Shown here: positions 9,686-20,194 of the stretch, one piece after another
Layout of the letters: the number at the start of each line of letters is the position of its first letter
Position numbering within the stretch: position 1 is the first letter of the stretch
NCBI GenBank assembly: GCA_944739405.2
Contig: OX123182.2
Span: 61,755,183-61,819,182 of the forward strand
Direction of reading: 5' to 3'
Length of the DNA: 64,000 nucleotides
Origin: Euclidia mi
Taxonomy: Eukaryota; Arthropoda; Insecta; Lepidoptera; Erebidae
Position numbers and translations under genes: made by a program
The notes under the pieces: generated by a model
The model's input: the letters and a program-made list of their open reading frames with translations, nothing else
What the model was told of the DNA's origin: nothing
Databases searched by the model: none

Positions 9686-10540
9686 GGATCAGTCAAAACA
9701 GATAAATTTAAAAAACTGTGCAGGCGTAGCTGCTGACGTCTCCTAGTGTACTTATAAGACCTGAATTGTAAATGTATTGGCACTATTTTGAAAATAAATT
9801 TATTATTATTATTATTACTCGTGAACTGTACGCGAGCGGCCTCATAAATCCCATCAATGAACGATCGGGGCGGTATTTCTTCGCTTCGCAGCAAATTAGT
9901 GCTTGCACTTCTTCCTTTATAGTGTAAATTAAGCTGTTAATTCTGCTTAAGAGCCCTTTAGACAAGATATGTGTAGAAAGATAATTGTTGGATAACTCAG
10001 CATAAAAATAACAGTAGGTAGGTACATAAATAGCAAACTTAACAAAACAATTTAGTAAAAAATGTAAAAGTATCGTAATTATAAGTAAATTTGTAAATCT
10101 GGGTGTACATTAAATGTTAACTTTGCTCAAATGGGCCTGGCGTTCTTCATTAAAGGCTTCTTTACTAAATGACAGGCAGGTAGGCAAAACCAAGCCCGTT
10201 GAGGATGTTATAGTGAATTTAACATTAAATTAAATTCAAGTCTATCGCCAATAATAAACCTGAATTGCATTTAATGTTAAAGACTCTCCACATAGACCAG
10301 TCTTGAGTACCCCGTATCCATTTACGTCCTGGGATCAAAAAAGTAAGGTTATTGGGCTACCTAGTAAGCCTAACCTACCAGGCTACTACTGCTGCGGCAT
10401 CAGGCGCGTGGCTGCCTGCTGTACCTAGAACCTTTCTGCCTCAACATCATTGGCTATAAATTTGAGAAATTAGGAATGTTGCAAAAATATTAAACAGCAT
10501 CTTTGAAGAGATCATATTCTATTGACGGACAGGCCCAATA
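9686..10540. other. Intergenic, no gene
   Basis: An (ATT)n microsatellite at about 9798-9817. Short open frames on the minus strand at 9830-9930 are ambiguous. Nothing else recognised. Confidence 0.4.
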
Positions 10541-10943
10541 ATTGACCTATCCATAGATTTGGCTGCTAGAGTACAGACATAAGCTCCATACAAAATATCT
10601 ACACATACATACATACATGCATAGACTCACGCTTGTTTCCCCGAAGGGGTAGGCAGAGGCATATTAAACGCCCACTTTTTTCCAGTGTTTTGATCCCACG
10701 TAATAGGTGGCGAGCCTATTGCCGCTTATCGGGATATTTTGTTTGCCAGAGCCTCGTCCGTTGATCGGTAGGTGCACCACTTGCAGGTGAGGTTGGCTTG
10801 GGACCCTAAGATCTTGGTGGGAACCCTATGCACCCTCATACAAAATATGTCTAATATATAAATATTAGATATATTATTTTGTAAAGAGCTTATGTCAAAT
10901 TAGTATGTACCTCTAATAGCCAAATCCATGGATAGATCAAATA
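10541..10943. mobile_element. MITE-like inverted repeat split by a SINE
   Basis: Left arm 10541-10598 (TTGACCTATCCATAGATTTG ... CATAAGCTCC) and right arm about 10867-10943 (AGAGCTTATG ... AATCCATGGATAGATCAA) are imperfect reverse complements, with a SINE inserted between them. Confidence 0.6.
10599..10836 (-). mobile_element. SINE, reverse orientation, copy 1
   Basis: Flanked by CATACAAAATAT at 10587-10598 and 10837-10848, a 12-bp target duplication. The body shares CCCCGAAGGGGTAGGCAGAG and GATCCCACGTAATAGG with copies at 48441-48669 and 61149-61409. It carries an (ACAT)n run at its left end, the 3' tail of the reversed element. Confidence 0.85.
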
Positions 10944-11160
10944 TTAGATTCTTCCGTTAATGAGGTGGTGCCAACTTTCTGGATATGAATTATTTATTTC
11001 CGGTCGTCACTCGCACTGTTATAAAATTATTTTCACGGTACCCAGGGCCGTGAAAGTTCCATACATGGATAAATTTCATATAATCAGCGCCATCTACCGA
11101 TGAGGGCAAGAACTAAAGAATAAGCGACAACTGAACGGTCATTTCGCCAATATTGATAAG

Positions 11161-11230
11161 ATCTGCGTGGCGCAGTGGTAGCGTGCTCTGCTCATAAATT
11201 AGATGTCCGTGGATTGAATCCACGCTTACC
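11161..11230 (+). pseudogene. tRNA-Met-like pseudogene
   Basis: GTGGCGCAGTGGTAGCGTGC has the D-arm and A-box of an initiator-Met tRNA; the anticodon loop reads CTCATAA (CAT). The T arm CGTGG-ATTGAAT-CCACG is perfectly paired, giving a near B-box. The acceptor stem does not pair and the anticodon stem is poor, so it is a decayed tRNA or a SINE head, not a working gene. Confidence 0.55.
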
Positions 11231-12486
11231 AAGAATTACATTCTGTGATTTTTATTTTTTTTTACTTTTAAATTGCATATTTTACATAATAGTTGTCATT
11301 TACTTATTTATTAACACCGAAATTCAACATTTATTTTATTTTGAAAAATGAATCCACTACTAACGCCATCTATACGATCGGAATAAAAATAAAATTGTTT
11401 GTACGCCATCTAGCGTAGAGGATGCCTATTGAACTTTTTCCTTAGAGGGAGTTGCGCATCTATACCAGTATATCTGTATAATCTATGACGGTACCCTTTC
11501 TTAAGTCTTATTTTTCAAACATAAAAAATTAGTCTTTGTTGAAATAGTTACGAGTTATGTGAAATTATTGCTGATACGGCCAAGTTCAAATAAAAGTGCG
11601 TTATATCCAACAAACGTAACCCAACCAAGTTTTGAATATTCTGTTCTCTTACTTAAATACTCCCGATGAAAATCTGAACTTATGATTTTTTGTAATATAA
11701 AAGGTGTATATACCTATTATATACTCTGGTCGAAGTTAGGTATGTACCTACATCAATTTAGGAAATTTATTACAGCAAAAGCAACTGAAACTGGATATTG
11801 TCGATAAAAATTATTGAGCCGCTACCTTAAATTGCGAGCCTATGTCGATTTTACTAATTGTATTCTCAATCTGTGTTGTAATGTACCGTAATATGTACAT
11901 AACATACAATACAGTATATACTTAGGTACCTACTTCATAGATTGCGCAGAATAACATTGCTGTGGCCTAAAAACCGCAACGTATACTGAGCCTAGTCCAA
12001 TTTTTGGCACTAATGAGACACACACTTCCACGTATGTTTTTAAAGTACATTTAAAAATAAATTTATAAATTTTCAGATTGTTATCGCTGCTCACTGATAC
12101 TCAAAATACGAATAGCTTTGTTGTTATTTTATTTGGCCAATGGTGGCAGACGGCTTCCAATTGGTTAGCCGGGAAGCGTTGTGTTGCCAGTGAACAGACA
12201 TAACAATCTGCCATTGTATAAATAATTATTTTGTTATTCTGTTTCTTTGCTCTAATTCATTTTTTTAATTGTTTTATTTCTTTTTTTTTGTGTTTTTATT
12301 TTTGTTTCTTATTCAACTATGTTTTTTATTCTGTACATTTTTTTTTTCAAAATGTTTTTAGTGTGTGCCATTTGTGGCAAAAATAAATATTTTCTTTCTT
12401 CTTTCTTTCTTTATTTCTACTTTATTAATTTGTACGACTTTAATGTTTAAAATCGCAAAGTTCAAATTACAACTGAGATGTTTTAG
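11231..12486. other. No gene; T-rich simple sequence
   Basis: AT-rich. T-rich low complexity at 12240-12370 and a TTCTTTC microsatellite at 12393-12412. Probably intron or upstream flank of the host gene that starts to be readable at 12487. Confidence 0.4.
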
Positions 12487-12639
12487 GTACGTGAATGTGC
12501 TGGCAAGACAGCTGGTAAATTGCTAACAACAGCTGCGACTTGGCTAAGACACGTAGATATCAAGAGACAGTCCGTGGATGAAAATGCTCCAAACGTGGTC
12601 ATTCGTCGAAAACGCATGCAGCCCAAAAAGGCATCACAG
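12487..12639 (+). CDS. ODAD4: Host gene exon a (ODAD4/TTC25-like)
   Basis: First exon I can read. Acceptor GATGTTTTAG and donor CAG/GTTTGC bound 51 whole codons beginning VRECAGKTAGKLL and ending MQPKKASQ. Phase 0 at both ends. The joined exons give a helical, TPR-rich protein resembling ODAD4 (TTC25), which docks outer dynein arms on axonemal doublets in sperm and sensory cilia. The assignment rests on the order of landmarks in later exons (KYLERMAHDKYFL, the RERWPLYAAR block, then TPR units), recalled without a search. The N-terminal TPR exons expected upstream were not found. Confidence 0.6.
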
Positions 12640-13042
12640 GTTTGCTAACTTTATTATCCTTCTAACAGCGTCTTTTTTCACGTAGGTAATATCTTTGAAT
12701 TTGTATCTTCATTTTCTAACTAGAGTAGGTACTCTAATTTTGATAATGGCGAGCTTGTATCATTTTGTAAGAAAGTGCCAGTACTAAAATTACTTTTTCG
12801 AGATAAGCAACTTTGTATGCATTATCATGTATAAAAAGTTACTTGTCTCAAAAAGATAAAATCTTTGTCTCCCTTATTTCGATGGCTTACCACGAGACAG
12901 TGAAAAATACACTAAATAAATTATCTAGCTCCCTAAGCTTCCACAACTTCCTTATAAGAGAACTCGTTGGTTCATTAAAGTGTAAATACGTCTTTGTTTA
13001 CAACGAAAATATACAATATGTGAGCAATAACCGTAATTCTAG

Positions 13043-13249
13043 GTCCAGGAAATATCTCGAGCGGAAAAACAGAAGGCCGAACAAATCTCCCGGGTAATGG
13101 CTTCGAAATATTTGGAGCGAATGGCACATGACAAATATTTCTTAAGGGCCTTGTGTAAAGACGAGCGATTGGCTTCTGCCAATAAACAAGGATCGAAAAA
13201 ACTGCGAGAATTGGCCGATAAAGCTCTCGCCGACGTGGAAAAGCGACAA
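13043..13249 (+). CDS. ODAD4: Host gene exon b
   Basis: 69 codons, phase 0 to 0, acceptor ATTCTAG, donor CAA/GTACAG. Reads VQEISRAEKQKAEQ ... KYLERMAHDKYFLRAL ... LADVEKRQ: highly charged and helical. Reading past the donor meets TGA two codons later (the ACAGTGA context), which supports the splice. Confidence 0.65.
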
Positions 13250-13682
13250 GTACAGTGATACGCTATCTAACTTAATAAATTAACTTTTGACCTTGACCCA
13301 CAAAATTTTTAATAACTGGGTAACTGTATTGAAATTGACTACTCTTGTGGAGATTGAAATGTTAAACTGGGTTCTTGAACCGTCACTTTAACCTCACTTT
13401 ATTCTAATTAAATACAATCAAGCTTTAACATTTTCCATAAAAAGTGTGGCAGCGATTGTTCCATTAATATATTCCATGTTTTCCGTAGTTCATATTTTGG
13501 TCTAGTCCATTTTTTGCCAAACTAGATATTATAATTTAGATTGCGTAAGCCTGTCACGTAACAGCAAAGGCTAGAACACATTACATGATGTAACTATGTC
13601 TAGTTTCCTCCGAGTTTATGATTGTTAAATTTTGATGTTCATGAATGATGGATTTTGATGGTTTCGTTTAATATGAAAATAG

Positions 13683-13985
13683 GAGGTTCTTCGTGAGCGT
13701 TGGCCATTGTACGCCGCTCGTGCGTCTGAAGCTGCTGCCCGATCGAGGCTTTCTGATTCACGAAAGGAGCAAATGAAGCATACGCAACAACAGCACGCTA
13801 CCGACGCACGCCGACTCATACAAACAGCGCAAACATTGTACGAGGAGCGTGATACTAACAAATGCTTAGAAAACGCTGAGTTTGGGATGGAACAAATATC
13901 TAGAAAACCTATTAGCTTGCTGCCAGGGAGGGATAAATTCTTACAAGAATTACATAACATAGTGGCAAATGCTTTCCTAGATCAG
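13683..13985 (+). CDS. ODAD4: Host gene exon c
   Basis: 101 codons, phase 0 to 0, acceptor GAAAATAG, donor CAG/GTATGT. Reads EVLRERWPLYAARASEAA ... TAQTLYEERDTNKCLENAE ... LQELHNIVANAFLDQ. The last part has the helix-turn-helix spacing of a TPR start. This is the segment most like the central region of ODAD4. Confidence 0.7.
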
Positions 13986-14089
13986 GTATGTTGTTACATC
14001 ATGTTGCTTCGGGTGTACGTTACGAAGTTTAATAGTGGTTGTTTGCCAAGTCACGTAGAAATGAAAAATCTTTCTTATTCTATGTTCAG

Positions 14090-14230
14090 AAGCGTGTCCG
14101 AGAAACTATGAGCGAGTCAGATCGCGAGCGGAGGGCATTTATTCTCCTCGGCATGTTGGTGTCTCGCGAGCCTAGCCGGGACTCCGTGCTCCGAGTGCGA
14201 CCCCCCGCGCCACCCCGCGACGTTAAGTAA
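14090..14230 (+). CDS. ODAD4: Host gene exon d, possible alternative 3' end
   Basis: Acceptor TATGTTCAG; in phase with exon c. Encodes KRVRETMSESDRERRAFILL ... RPPAPPRDVK and ends in TAA (14228-14230). An ATTAAA signal follows near 14269. The tail is GC-rich, arginine/proline-rich and unlike a TPR, so this may be a terminal exon of a short isoform. No convincing donor links it to exon e. Confidence 0.6.
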   Translation, partial: KRVRETMSESDRERRAFILLGMLVSREPSRDSVLRVRPPAPPRDVK

Positions 14231-14985
14231 TCCATCTATGTGTTCTAATATAAATCTTTAAAAGACGTGTATTAAAAAAGGAAAAGGGTTTTTATTTAGG
14301 CCAAAGTTTTCAAATACGAGTAAAAAGGGTCACAGTACATAAAACTGCTTTATTTGGCTCAGTAAAAACTTGGATGTGAATTGAGAACATCTGCTCTTCA
14401 TTTCTTTTTAGTTCTTAATTTAGAACTTGGGTCGACTTCTATTGATTGGATTATCTATCAAGCAATCTTCATCGAAATCGATCGAATTTTGATAGAATGA
14501 TAAAGATGCCCGTTGTACAAACTGTACTCGGAATATTATACACAACATTAACCTAATTTAATGAAGCCCATATCGGCAATGATGCCTTAAAACTCCGGAT
14601 ATTATATCTTAATCTTATTATTATTTCGTATATTTTCGCCCTATAATGAGCTTAAAGTTTCGTAACACACGAAAACACAGCTGTATGTAACTCTATCGTG
14701 TGCCCTTGACCTTTTATTTAATTAATTCTACCTTTTATCTGAAAACGTCTTTTACTTAATTTAACGGCCCTAATTTATTCCGTATCTGTGTTAACATAAT
14801 GCCCTTGGACTTTAAAGTACGCGTTTGTTTTCGTATGTAAGGCTAGTACCTATTAGCTTTCATATATAGGTATACAAGAGACGATGTGGGATAGCTGATT
14901 GTATTTAGATTATGTCACAATTGAGGAATTGCTTTTGGACAAATTCTCCACTGAGGACAATAAAATAAAAAAGATTTATACTTAC

Positions 14986-15150
14986 TAGACGTAGCCAGCG
15001 GCTTCGCCCACGTCAATTATACACATAAACCTTCCACTTGAATCATTCTATCTAATAAAAAAACCGCATTAAAATCTGTTGCGTAGTTTTTAAGATTTAA
15101 GCATACTTAGGGACAGACAGAAGACAGACTTTCTTATACTATGTAGTGAC
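14986..15150 (+). repeat. Dispersed repeat, inverse of 61615-61784
   Basis: Shares CAGCGGCTTCGCCCACGTCA-like, TTGCGTAGTTTTTAAGATTT and TTATACTATGTAGTG with the reverse copy at 61615-61784. A typical noncoding insect interspersed repeat; class not determined. Confidence 0.8.
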
Positions 15151-15644
15151 TGTATAATTTCCTGGTAAAAAGGAGGCAAATTTAATATTCTTGTGATGCA
15201 ATCAGGGTTAAAACCATTTATTGGTTTTCCAGCTACTTTTTGTTCACAACGCATTAGTTGATTGATCACTTAATTGCCTATAAACACTATGAACTAAATT
15301 AAATAGTCATTTGCAGCAGTTTCTGCGGCAAGGAGGGTCTTTTTTATTTTATGATGTGATGAGCTGTACTTAGTCTTAAAAATGGAAATGTGCAAAGGAT
15401 AGCGAGATTCTAAAAGTTAGATCAAAGTAAGATATTTTTTTTATTTAGGTAAGATGCTCCAAGACAATTACACTACATATATGTTTTTTTTTTATCTGCG
15501 TGTTATTACGCTTACTATAGTGAATGTACTTGCTGTTTTATTCTTCTTTCTCATTAGAGCGTGTGGCCATGAATCTAGTGTAACTTTATGGACTGTGCTA
15601 CTACCTAACCTGTTCATTTATCTCTTGTTTACATCAAACTCTTA

Positions 15645-15772
15645 AGTTACTGACTGATTGACAGCTAGAACTACTGGGCTCTAGAAGCTGAAATTGCTAT
15701 ATATTGCTATATAAATGTTGCTTGGAGATCGTAGGGGTGCACTAAGATGGGATCGCCTGAAACTCCTACATG
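15645..15772 (+). repeat. Dispersed repeat, copy 2 of 9561-9685 family
   Basis: Shares GTTACTGACTGA, GAAGCTGAAAT and GGAGATCGTAGGGGTGCACT with 9561-9685. Confidence 0.7.
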
Positions 15773-16145
15773 AAGAAACGGGTAAATAAAAACAAATCCC
15801 GACAACAGCTATTTTATCGCGCTAAAAGTAACCCTTAAAAAACTCCAGCCTTCTATCTATCTTAACGTACAGGCATCCTATCATGACAACGCTCCGTTGC
15901 GACGTGAAAGAAGATGGAAAAAATAAATAGACTTTCACATTCATAGGGAAGTATGGATTTCACATGACACACCAATATCGTTTTCTACTTGTAGTTTCTG
16001 ATCACTTTCAACTGCTGAGTATATGTTTTGTTCTTTCCACTGTTTCGCTATAATCAAATACGTCTCAAGTCCCCATTTTATTGTTCACGTACCTAGGTAT
16101 GATAGTAGAGGATAGTAGCTGTAAGTAACGGCTGTATTTCAACAG

Positions 16146-16195
16146 AATTCTTCTTGATAGTTAGGAGTGTGCCCTTGCTATGACGAGTTTTCACA
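16146..16195 (+). pseudogene. Decayed copy of host exon e
   Basis: After TTTCAACAG, the next 50 bases resemble the start of exon e, which also follows TTTCAACAG (about two thirds identical, including GTGCCCTT). The exon-e frame hits TAG after five codons. Probably a relic of exon duplication; chance similarity is not excluded. Confidence 0.4.
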
Positions 16196-16723
16196 GATAT
16201 CTCGAATTACTGCGGTTAGATTAATTCGCGATTGCACCAATACGTTGATTTAATATACAGTTTGTTTAAATTGCGACTAGTCAAGTAGAGCTTATTAATT
16301 AATTTAAAATTTTATTTTCAGGTCTTCCGTTAGATATTCTGTTACATTTTAACGAAACTTCTATAGTCATGTGGAATCTGACGAACCATCTCCTAAAATC
16401 TAGCCAGGTTTACATAGTTTCTAAATCCTGGCAAGCTATTTTCGACCTTCCACAAATTGAATTAATCATGAATATGATGCAAATTTTCCTTAAGCAAAAT
16501 TATCATTTTCATCATTATGTAGACTAATCGCGACTACCATTACGTAAAAATCAAATACAAAAGAGTTCTAAAGACCTTGCCTATACGTCTTGTCTTGAGT
16601 TGTAGCGTAAATTAATTTTTTTAGCTAAATCGCGTAACGTCTCTTCCTTTAGTCACATAATATGCTGGTTTGTACTTTTCCTAATTATATGGCGGAGGTT
16701 ATATAACCTCCCTCTTTCAACAG

Positions 16724-16869
16724 AATACGTCTGCGTAACTTGGAGCGTGCCCTTACCACGAGTACTCGACGTTCCGAACGTTGTTATTTGTTGCACGAGC
16801 TGGCACGCCTGCATGTCGAGACTCGCCACGCGATGAAGGCTCGCTACTATGCACACAAATGTCAGACTG
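16724..16869 (+). CDS. ODAD4: Host gene exon e (TPR)
   Basis: Acceptor CTCTTTCAACAG, donor ACTG/GTGAGC. Needs two bases from the previous exon and ends with one base. Reads IRLRNLERALTTSTRRSER then CYLLHELARLHVETRHAMKA and RYYAHKCQT, a TPR unit. In ODAD4-like proteins the equivalent unit follows the earlier TPRs after exon c; that intervening part is missing here. Confidence 0.75.
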
Positions 16870-17480
16870 GTGAGCTTTGATTGCTTTAATAGAACATACG
16901 TTAGTTTCGTTTCAGGATTCCGCAATCGGCAAATCTAGACTGCGCGTCATGTAAAATGCTGACATAGAACAAAAAATGTAGTCTAGCTTTTTTAAACATT
17001 TTATTTTGATTCCAAAAAGTAACCTTACCACAAAGCTATTCCATAATGTTAAATGAACAGTGATTTTTCAAATTAATTAGATATACCTCTATACACGTAT
17101 AGCAGGCATACGTGTATAGAGGTATATCTAATTTATAATTTTTACTTTGGCAATATAAATAAGCTTTTAGTTAATAACCAAGCCTTTTCAATATTATTCT
17201 TCTTCTTCTTCCATTTAAGAGCTAGGTAGCTCTTGTCGGTGGAGCAATTGCCATTGGCTTCGGTTTTCTGCCTTTTCTTTGACCTTTTGATAGGACCCGA
17301 CTCCAACTTTTTCCTTCAGCTGTGTCATGTAGGTACGTCGAGGCCGTCAATATTATTCAATCAATATAAAATTAATGGTCGTTTCATCGAAGCAAGCCGC
17401 ACCACATGCACTTTATTACGCAAAATTTCAGGGTAGGCGCCCATGTAACCAAGCACAGTGTAGTGCATTTTTCACCGTCG
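16870..17480. other. Intron, AT-rich, one perfect hairpin
   Basis: Start of the 5.2-kb intron between exons e and f. No coding signal; holds the hairpin at 17075-17133. Confidence 0.5.
17075..17133. other. 26-bp perfect hairpin in intron
   Basis: Arms 17075-17100 and 17108-17133 are exact reverse complements, with a 7-nt loop AGCAGGC. Could be a miRNA-like precursor or a short palindromic MITE. Confidence 0.8.
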
Positions 17481-17631
17481 ACTAATTATCGACATTGTTT
17501 TAATTGAAAACATTGTCCAAGATCAATGAACAAAATAATCTCTACAACACTCACGCACACACACAAACGACTATGTGATCAGTGATTTTGGACTGTTTAA
17601 GAAGGAATGAGAACAATGTCGATAATAGTTT
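17481..17631. repeat. Short MITE-like element
   Basis: 15-bp perfect inverted arms ATTATCGACATTGTT at 17485-17499 and 17612-17626; the similarity extends outward with one indel (ACTA). About 150 bp, noncoding. Confidence 0.55.
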
Positions 17632-17698
17632 GACAGGTCAAAATGTTCTCCCCTGCGCTTCGCTGTATGTGCGCCGACCCTAGGTGTCATTATAACCA

Positions 17699-18466
17699 AA
17701 AATAAAAATAGGTAAAAAAACTTTTTAAGTTAAACGGTTTTATGTTAAACATACATTGCAATGTTTAAGATAAATGTACTAAAAACCAAAAAATAATAAA
17801 ATAGATACAGTCGTGGGAATTATAAACATATGCATAGACTAGACTAAAATAAAACCGTGGGGCACGTCAATTGTCTACAATCGTTGATTAAAATGTTTGT
17901 TTTGTAAGGTTACACTATAATTAGGCAGTTGTTCAACCGACAACGATGGACGTGTGATAAGTAGGGCTAGAATGTGGAAACAAGCTAGCAAGCTCGATTA
18001 TAAGCGAGTTTTAGGGTTCCATAGTGGTGAGCGAGTAGTACTTTTATCATATGTTTTGTCGATTAAAGACAAACTACGAGCAGTGAAACGATTCCTCGCC
18101 AGCCAGCAGTGTGAATGTCCAACGATAAACTAGTTGAAACATCTCTTTTATTTACATGGAGTGTATAACTATTGGAATTTCCATGAGCAAGAAAATAGTA
18201 AGTAATTTCCTCACCGTCTGCGGGCCAACTGCCTATTTTAACGACGAATTAAACGATTCTTCTATCGCACATTAAGTCGATAATTTGTAGACAATTGACG
18301 TGCCCCACGGTTTTATTTTAGTCTAGTCTATGCATATGTTTATAATTCCCACGACTGTATCTATTTTATTATTTTTTGGTTTTTAGTACATTTATCTTAA
18401 ACATTGCAATGTATGTTTAACATAAAACCGTTTAACTTAAAAAGTTTTTTTACCTATTTTTATTTT
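17699..18466. mobile_element. Foldback element with perfect 182-bp arms
   Basis: 17699-17880 and 18285-18466 are reverse complements with no difference I can find over 182 bp, separated by a 404-bp unique centre without an ORF. No clear target duplication. The right arm stops 7 bp from the stop codon of the Helitron helicase relic, so the right arm may be Helitron 3' sequence and the left arm an inverted duplicate. Identity implies recent formation or conversion. Confidence 0.85.
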
Positions 18467-18473
18467 CTAGTTT

Positions 18474-20180
18474 TTAGTTTTTATTTCGCATTCTGTTTAA
18501 TTCATTTAGTGCTTCATTATTGCAAGGTTTCTTGCCCGTTAGTTTATTGCAGTCCAACTCCTCTATACGTTGTCCCTGCAAAGATCTTACTCTACTAAGA
18601 GCCACGTAGGCTTGACCTTCTTCAAACAGTTTCGCACCTAAGTATACGACTGCGTGATCCACAGTGCTGCCCTGCATTTTATGTATTGTAGAAGCCCATG
18701 ATAGTATTAAAGGCAACATTCTTCTTTCAGCCGTCCCGTAATTGTACTTAGCTGGAAACTGTATGGCTTTCGAGTGTATAAGATGTACTCCGTCTTTTGC
18801 GAAATCAATTCGGACGGAAGGTACATCTGTTGCATACATCTGAGTTCGACGAAATTGAGGCCAAACGATTTCGTTGATGTAGCCTATAGCGCCATTTACT
18901 AATCCCTTTGAAACGTCAATATTGGACCGTAGCATGACTTTTGCCCCCACAAATATTTGCAGTTCCGCTGGTAAACCCCCAGTTTTGTTGATATCAGCTG
19001 TTATTATAGTAGCTATATCCACATTGTCTGCATTTCGTTTGGCGTGTACTAGCTGTTCCTGCGCTTTTATTTTGTAAATGCGAGCACCATTATTTCTGTA
19101 CAAATTCAATACAGCAGAGTTGTGGTGTATACCCTTAACGCTTTGTCTATTGCAAACTCATTACTCGTGTCTTGAAGAAGTCTTCCCATTAAAATACTAA
19201 AATGTTGGGTTGTTAGCTCACCGACTCTCAAAGCATTCAAAATATCAATAAAAGTCTGGTCACCTTGCTGACGCATATTTTCAGTTAATTCACACAGCGT
19301 GAATAAACGCCAGAGATGTGTAGCTGGTTGGAGATGTTCTGGCTGTTTGAAAACAGGTGTTCCTGATCGTTTTATAGGAGGCAGTTGTAAAAGATCACCG
19401 AAAAGTAATACGTTTACTCCTCCAAAAAACTCATTTTCACAGTTCTTAATTTGCCTTAATCGAGCGTCCATCATGCATAACATTTGATAAGACACCATGG
19501 AAATCTCGTCGACAATCAAAAATTCTGTCTGATGCCATTGTTGCCTCATTATTCGCAAATAGTTTCCGGACAGTGGTGACATACCTGTTATGCGACCGTC
19601 TTTCTGTACAGGCAATTTTAAAGTACTGTGTATCGTAGCTCCATTTATTAATCTAGCTGCAACTCCTGTTAGTGAGCAGACTTTAACCGCATCCTTTGCG
19701 TAGCACCTATTAATTTGGTCTCGTAAAAACTTTAATAGAAAAGTCTTGCCCACACCAGCTCCTCCTGTAAAGAATATTTTTAAACGTTCTTCAGCACCTG
19801 ACATTTGATTTTATATGGACTGGGTAACTAATGTAAAAAATTCCTTTTGTCCTGCATTCATAGACTGCTTAGCCTGTAAGAACTGGTCTTCATTCATTGG
19901 CAAATAAGGAACTTCTTCTTCATGGTCTAGTTCCATCGGCTCTGCGTGTTCCAATATCTGAAATGCGTGTACTTGCGCGAATGCATTTTCAAGCTGCCTG
20001 TCACGTTCACGATATATTTCCAAGTAGGCGTTTGTTTGTCTTTAACTTTCTTCGTTGGCGAGAAACGCATCTCCGGCACTATTAAATTCTCCTAAAAGTT
20101 CGGCCTCATTGCGATACGGCATATACTGGATTAGTAAACTGTAATAATATGACTCTGGATCAGAAGCTGCTACGAAGATA
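18474..20180 (-). pseudogene. Helitron Pif1-like helicase relic
   Basis: SF1B helicase in pieces. N-terminal part at about 20180-20040 reads ESYYYSLLIQYMPYRNEAEL, then shifts frame. 20023-19811 (LEIYRERDRQLENAF) ends at an in-frame TAA (19811-19813). 19804-19106 has Walker A GGAGVGKTFLL, Walker B LIVDEISMVS and FGDLLQLPPI. A 1-nt shift leads to 19109-18474 with VGAKVMLRSN, STIHKMQGSTVD and AYVALSRVRS. The upstream Rep nuclease domain of Helitrons is absent, replaced by tandem repeats. At least one stop and two frameshifts: not functional. Helitron assignment follows the YYYSLL and ALSRVRS context. Confidence 0.85.
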
Positions 20181-20194
20181 CCTAAATTACAGAT

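Larger units (their letters stand above)
14231..16723. other. Intron or intergenic stretch with repeats
   Basis: No exon joins exons d and e in phase. Contains two dispersed repeats and an exon-e-like relic, listed separately. The rest is AT-rich with nothing recognised. Confidence 0.4.

Noticed and set aside
9830..9935. Minus-strand exon-like frame (EEVQALICCEAKKYRP)
   Set aside because: Two frames are open at once and the 3' side runs into an ATT microsatellite; splice signals are weak.
16321..16526. Open frame (LPLDILLHFNETSIVMW) after a TTTTCAG acceptor, possible missing host exon
   Set aside because: Its start and end phases fit neither exon d nor exon e, and the residues do not look like TPR; AT-rich chance frame is more likely.
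18467..18473. Helitron CTRR terminus next to the helicase stop
   Set aside because: CTAG is present but followed by A, not T, and no hairpin of the right kind precedes it.
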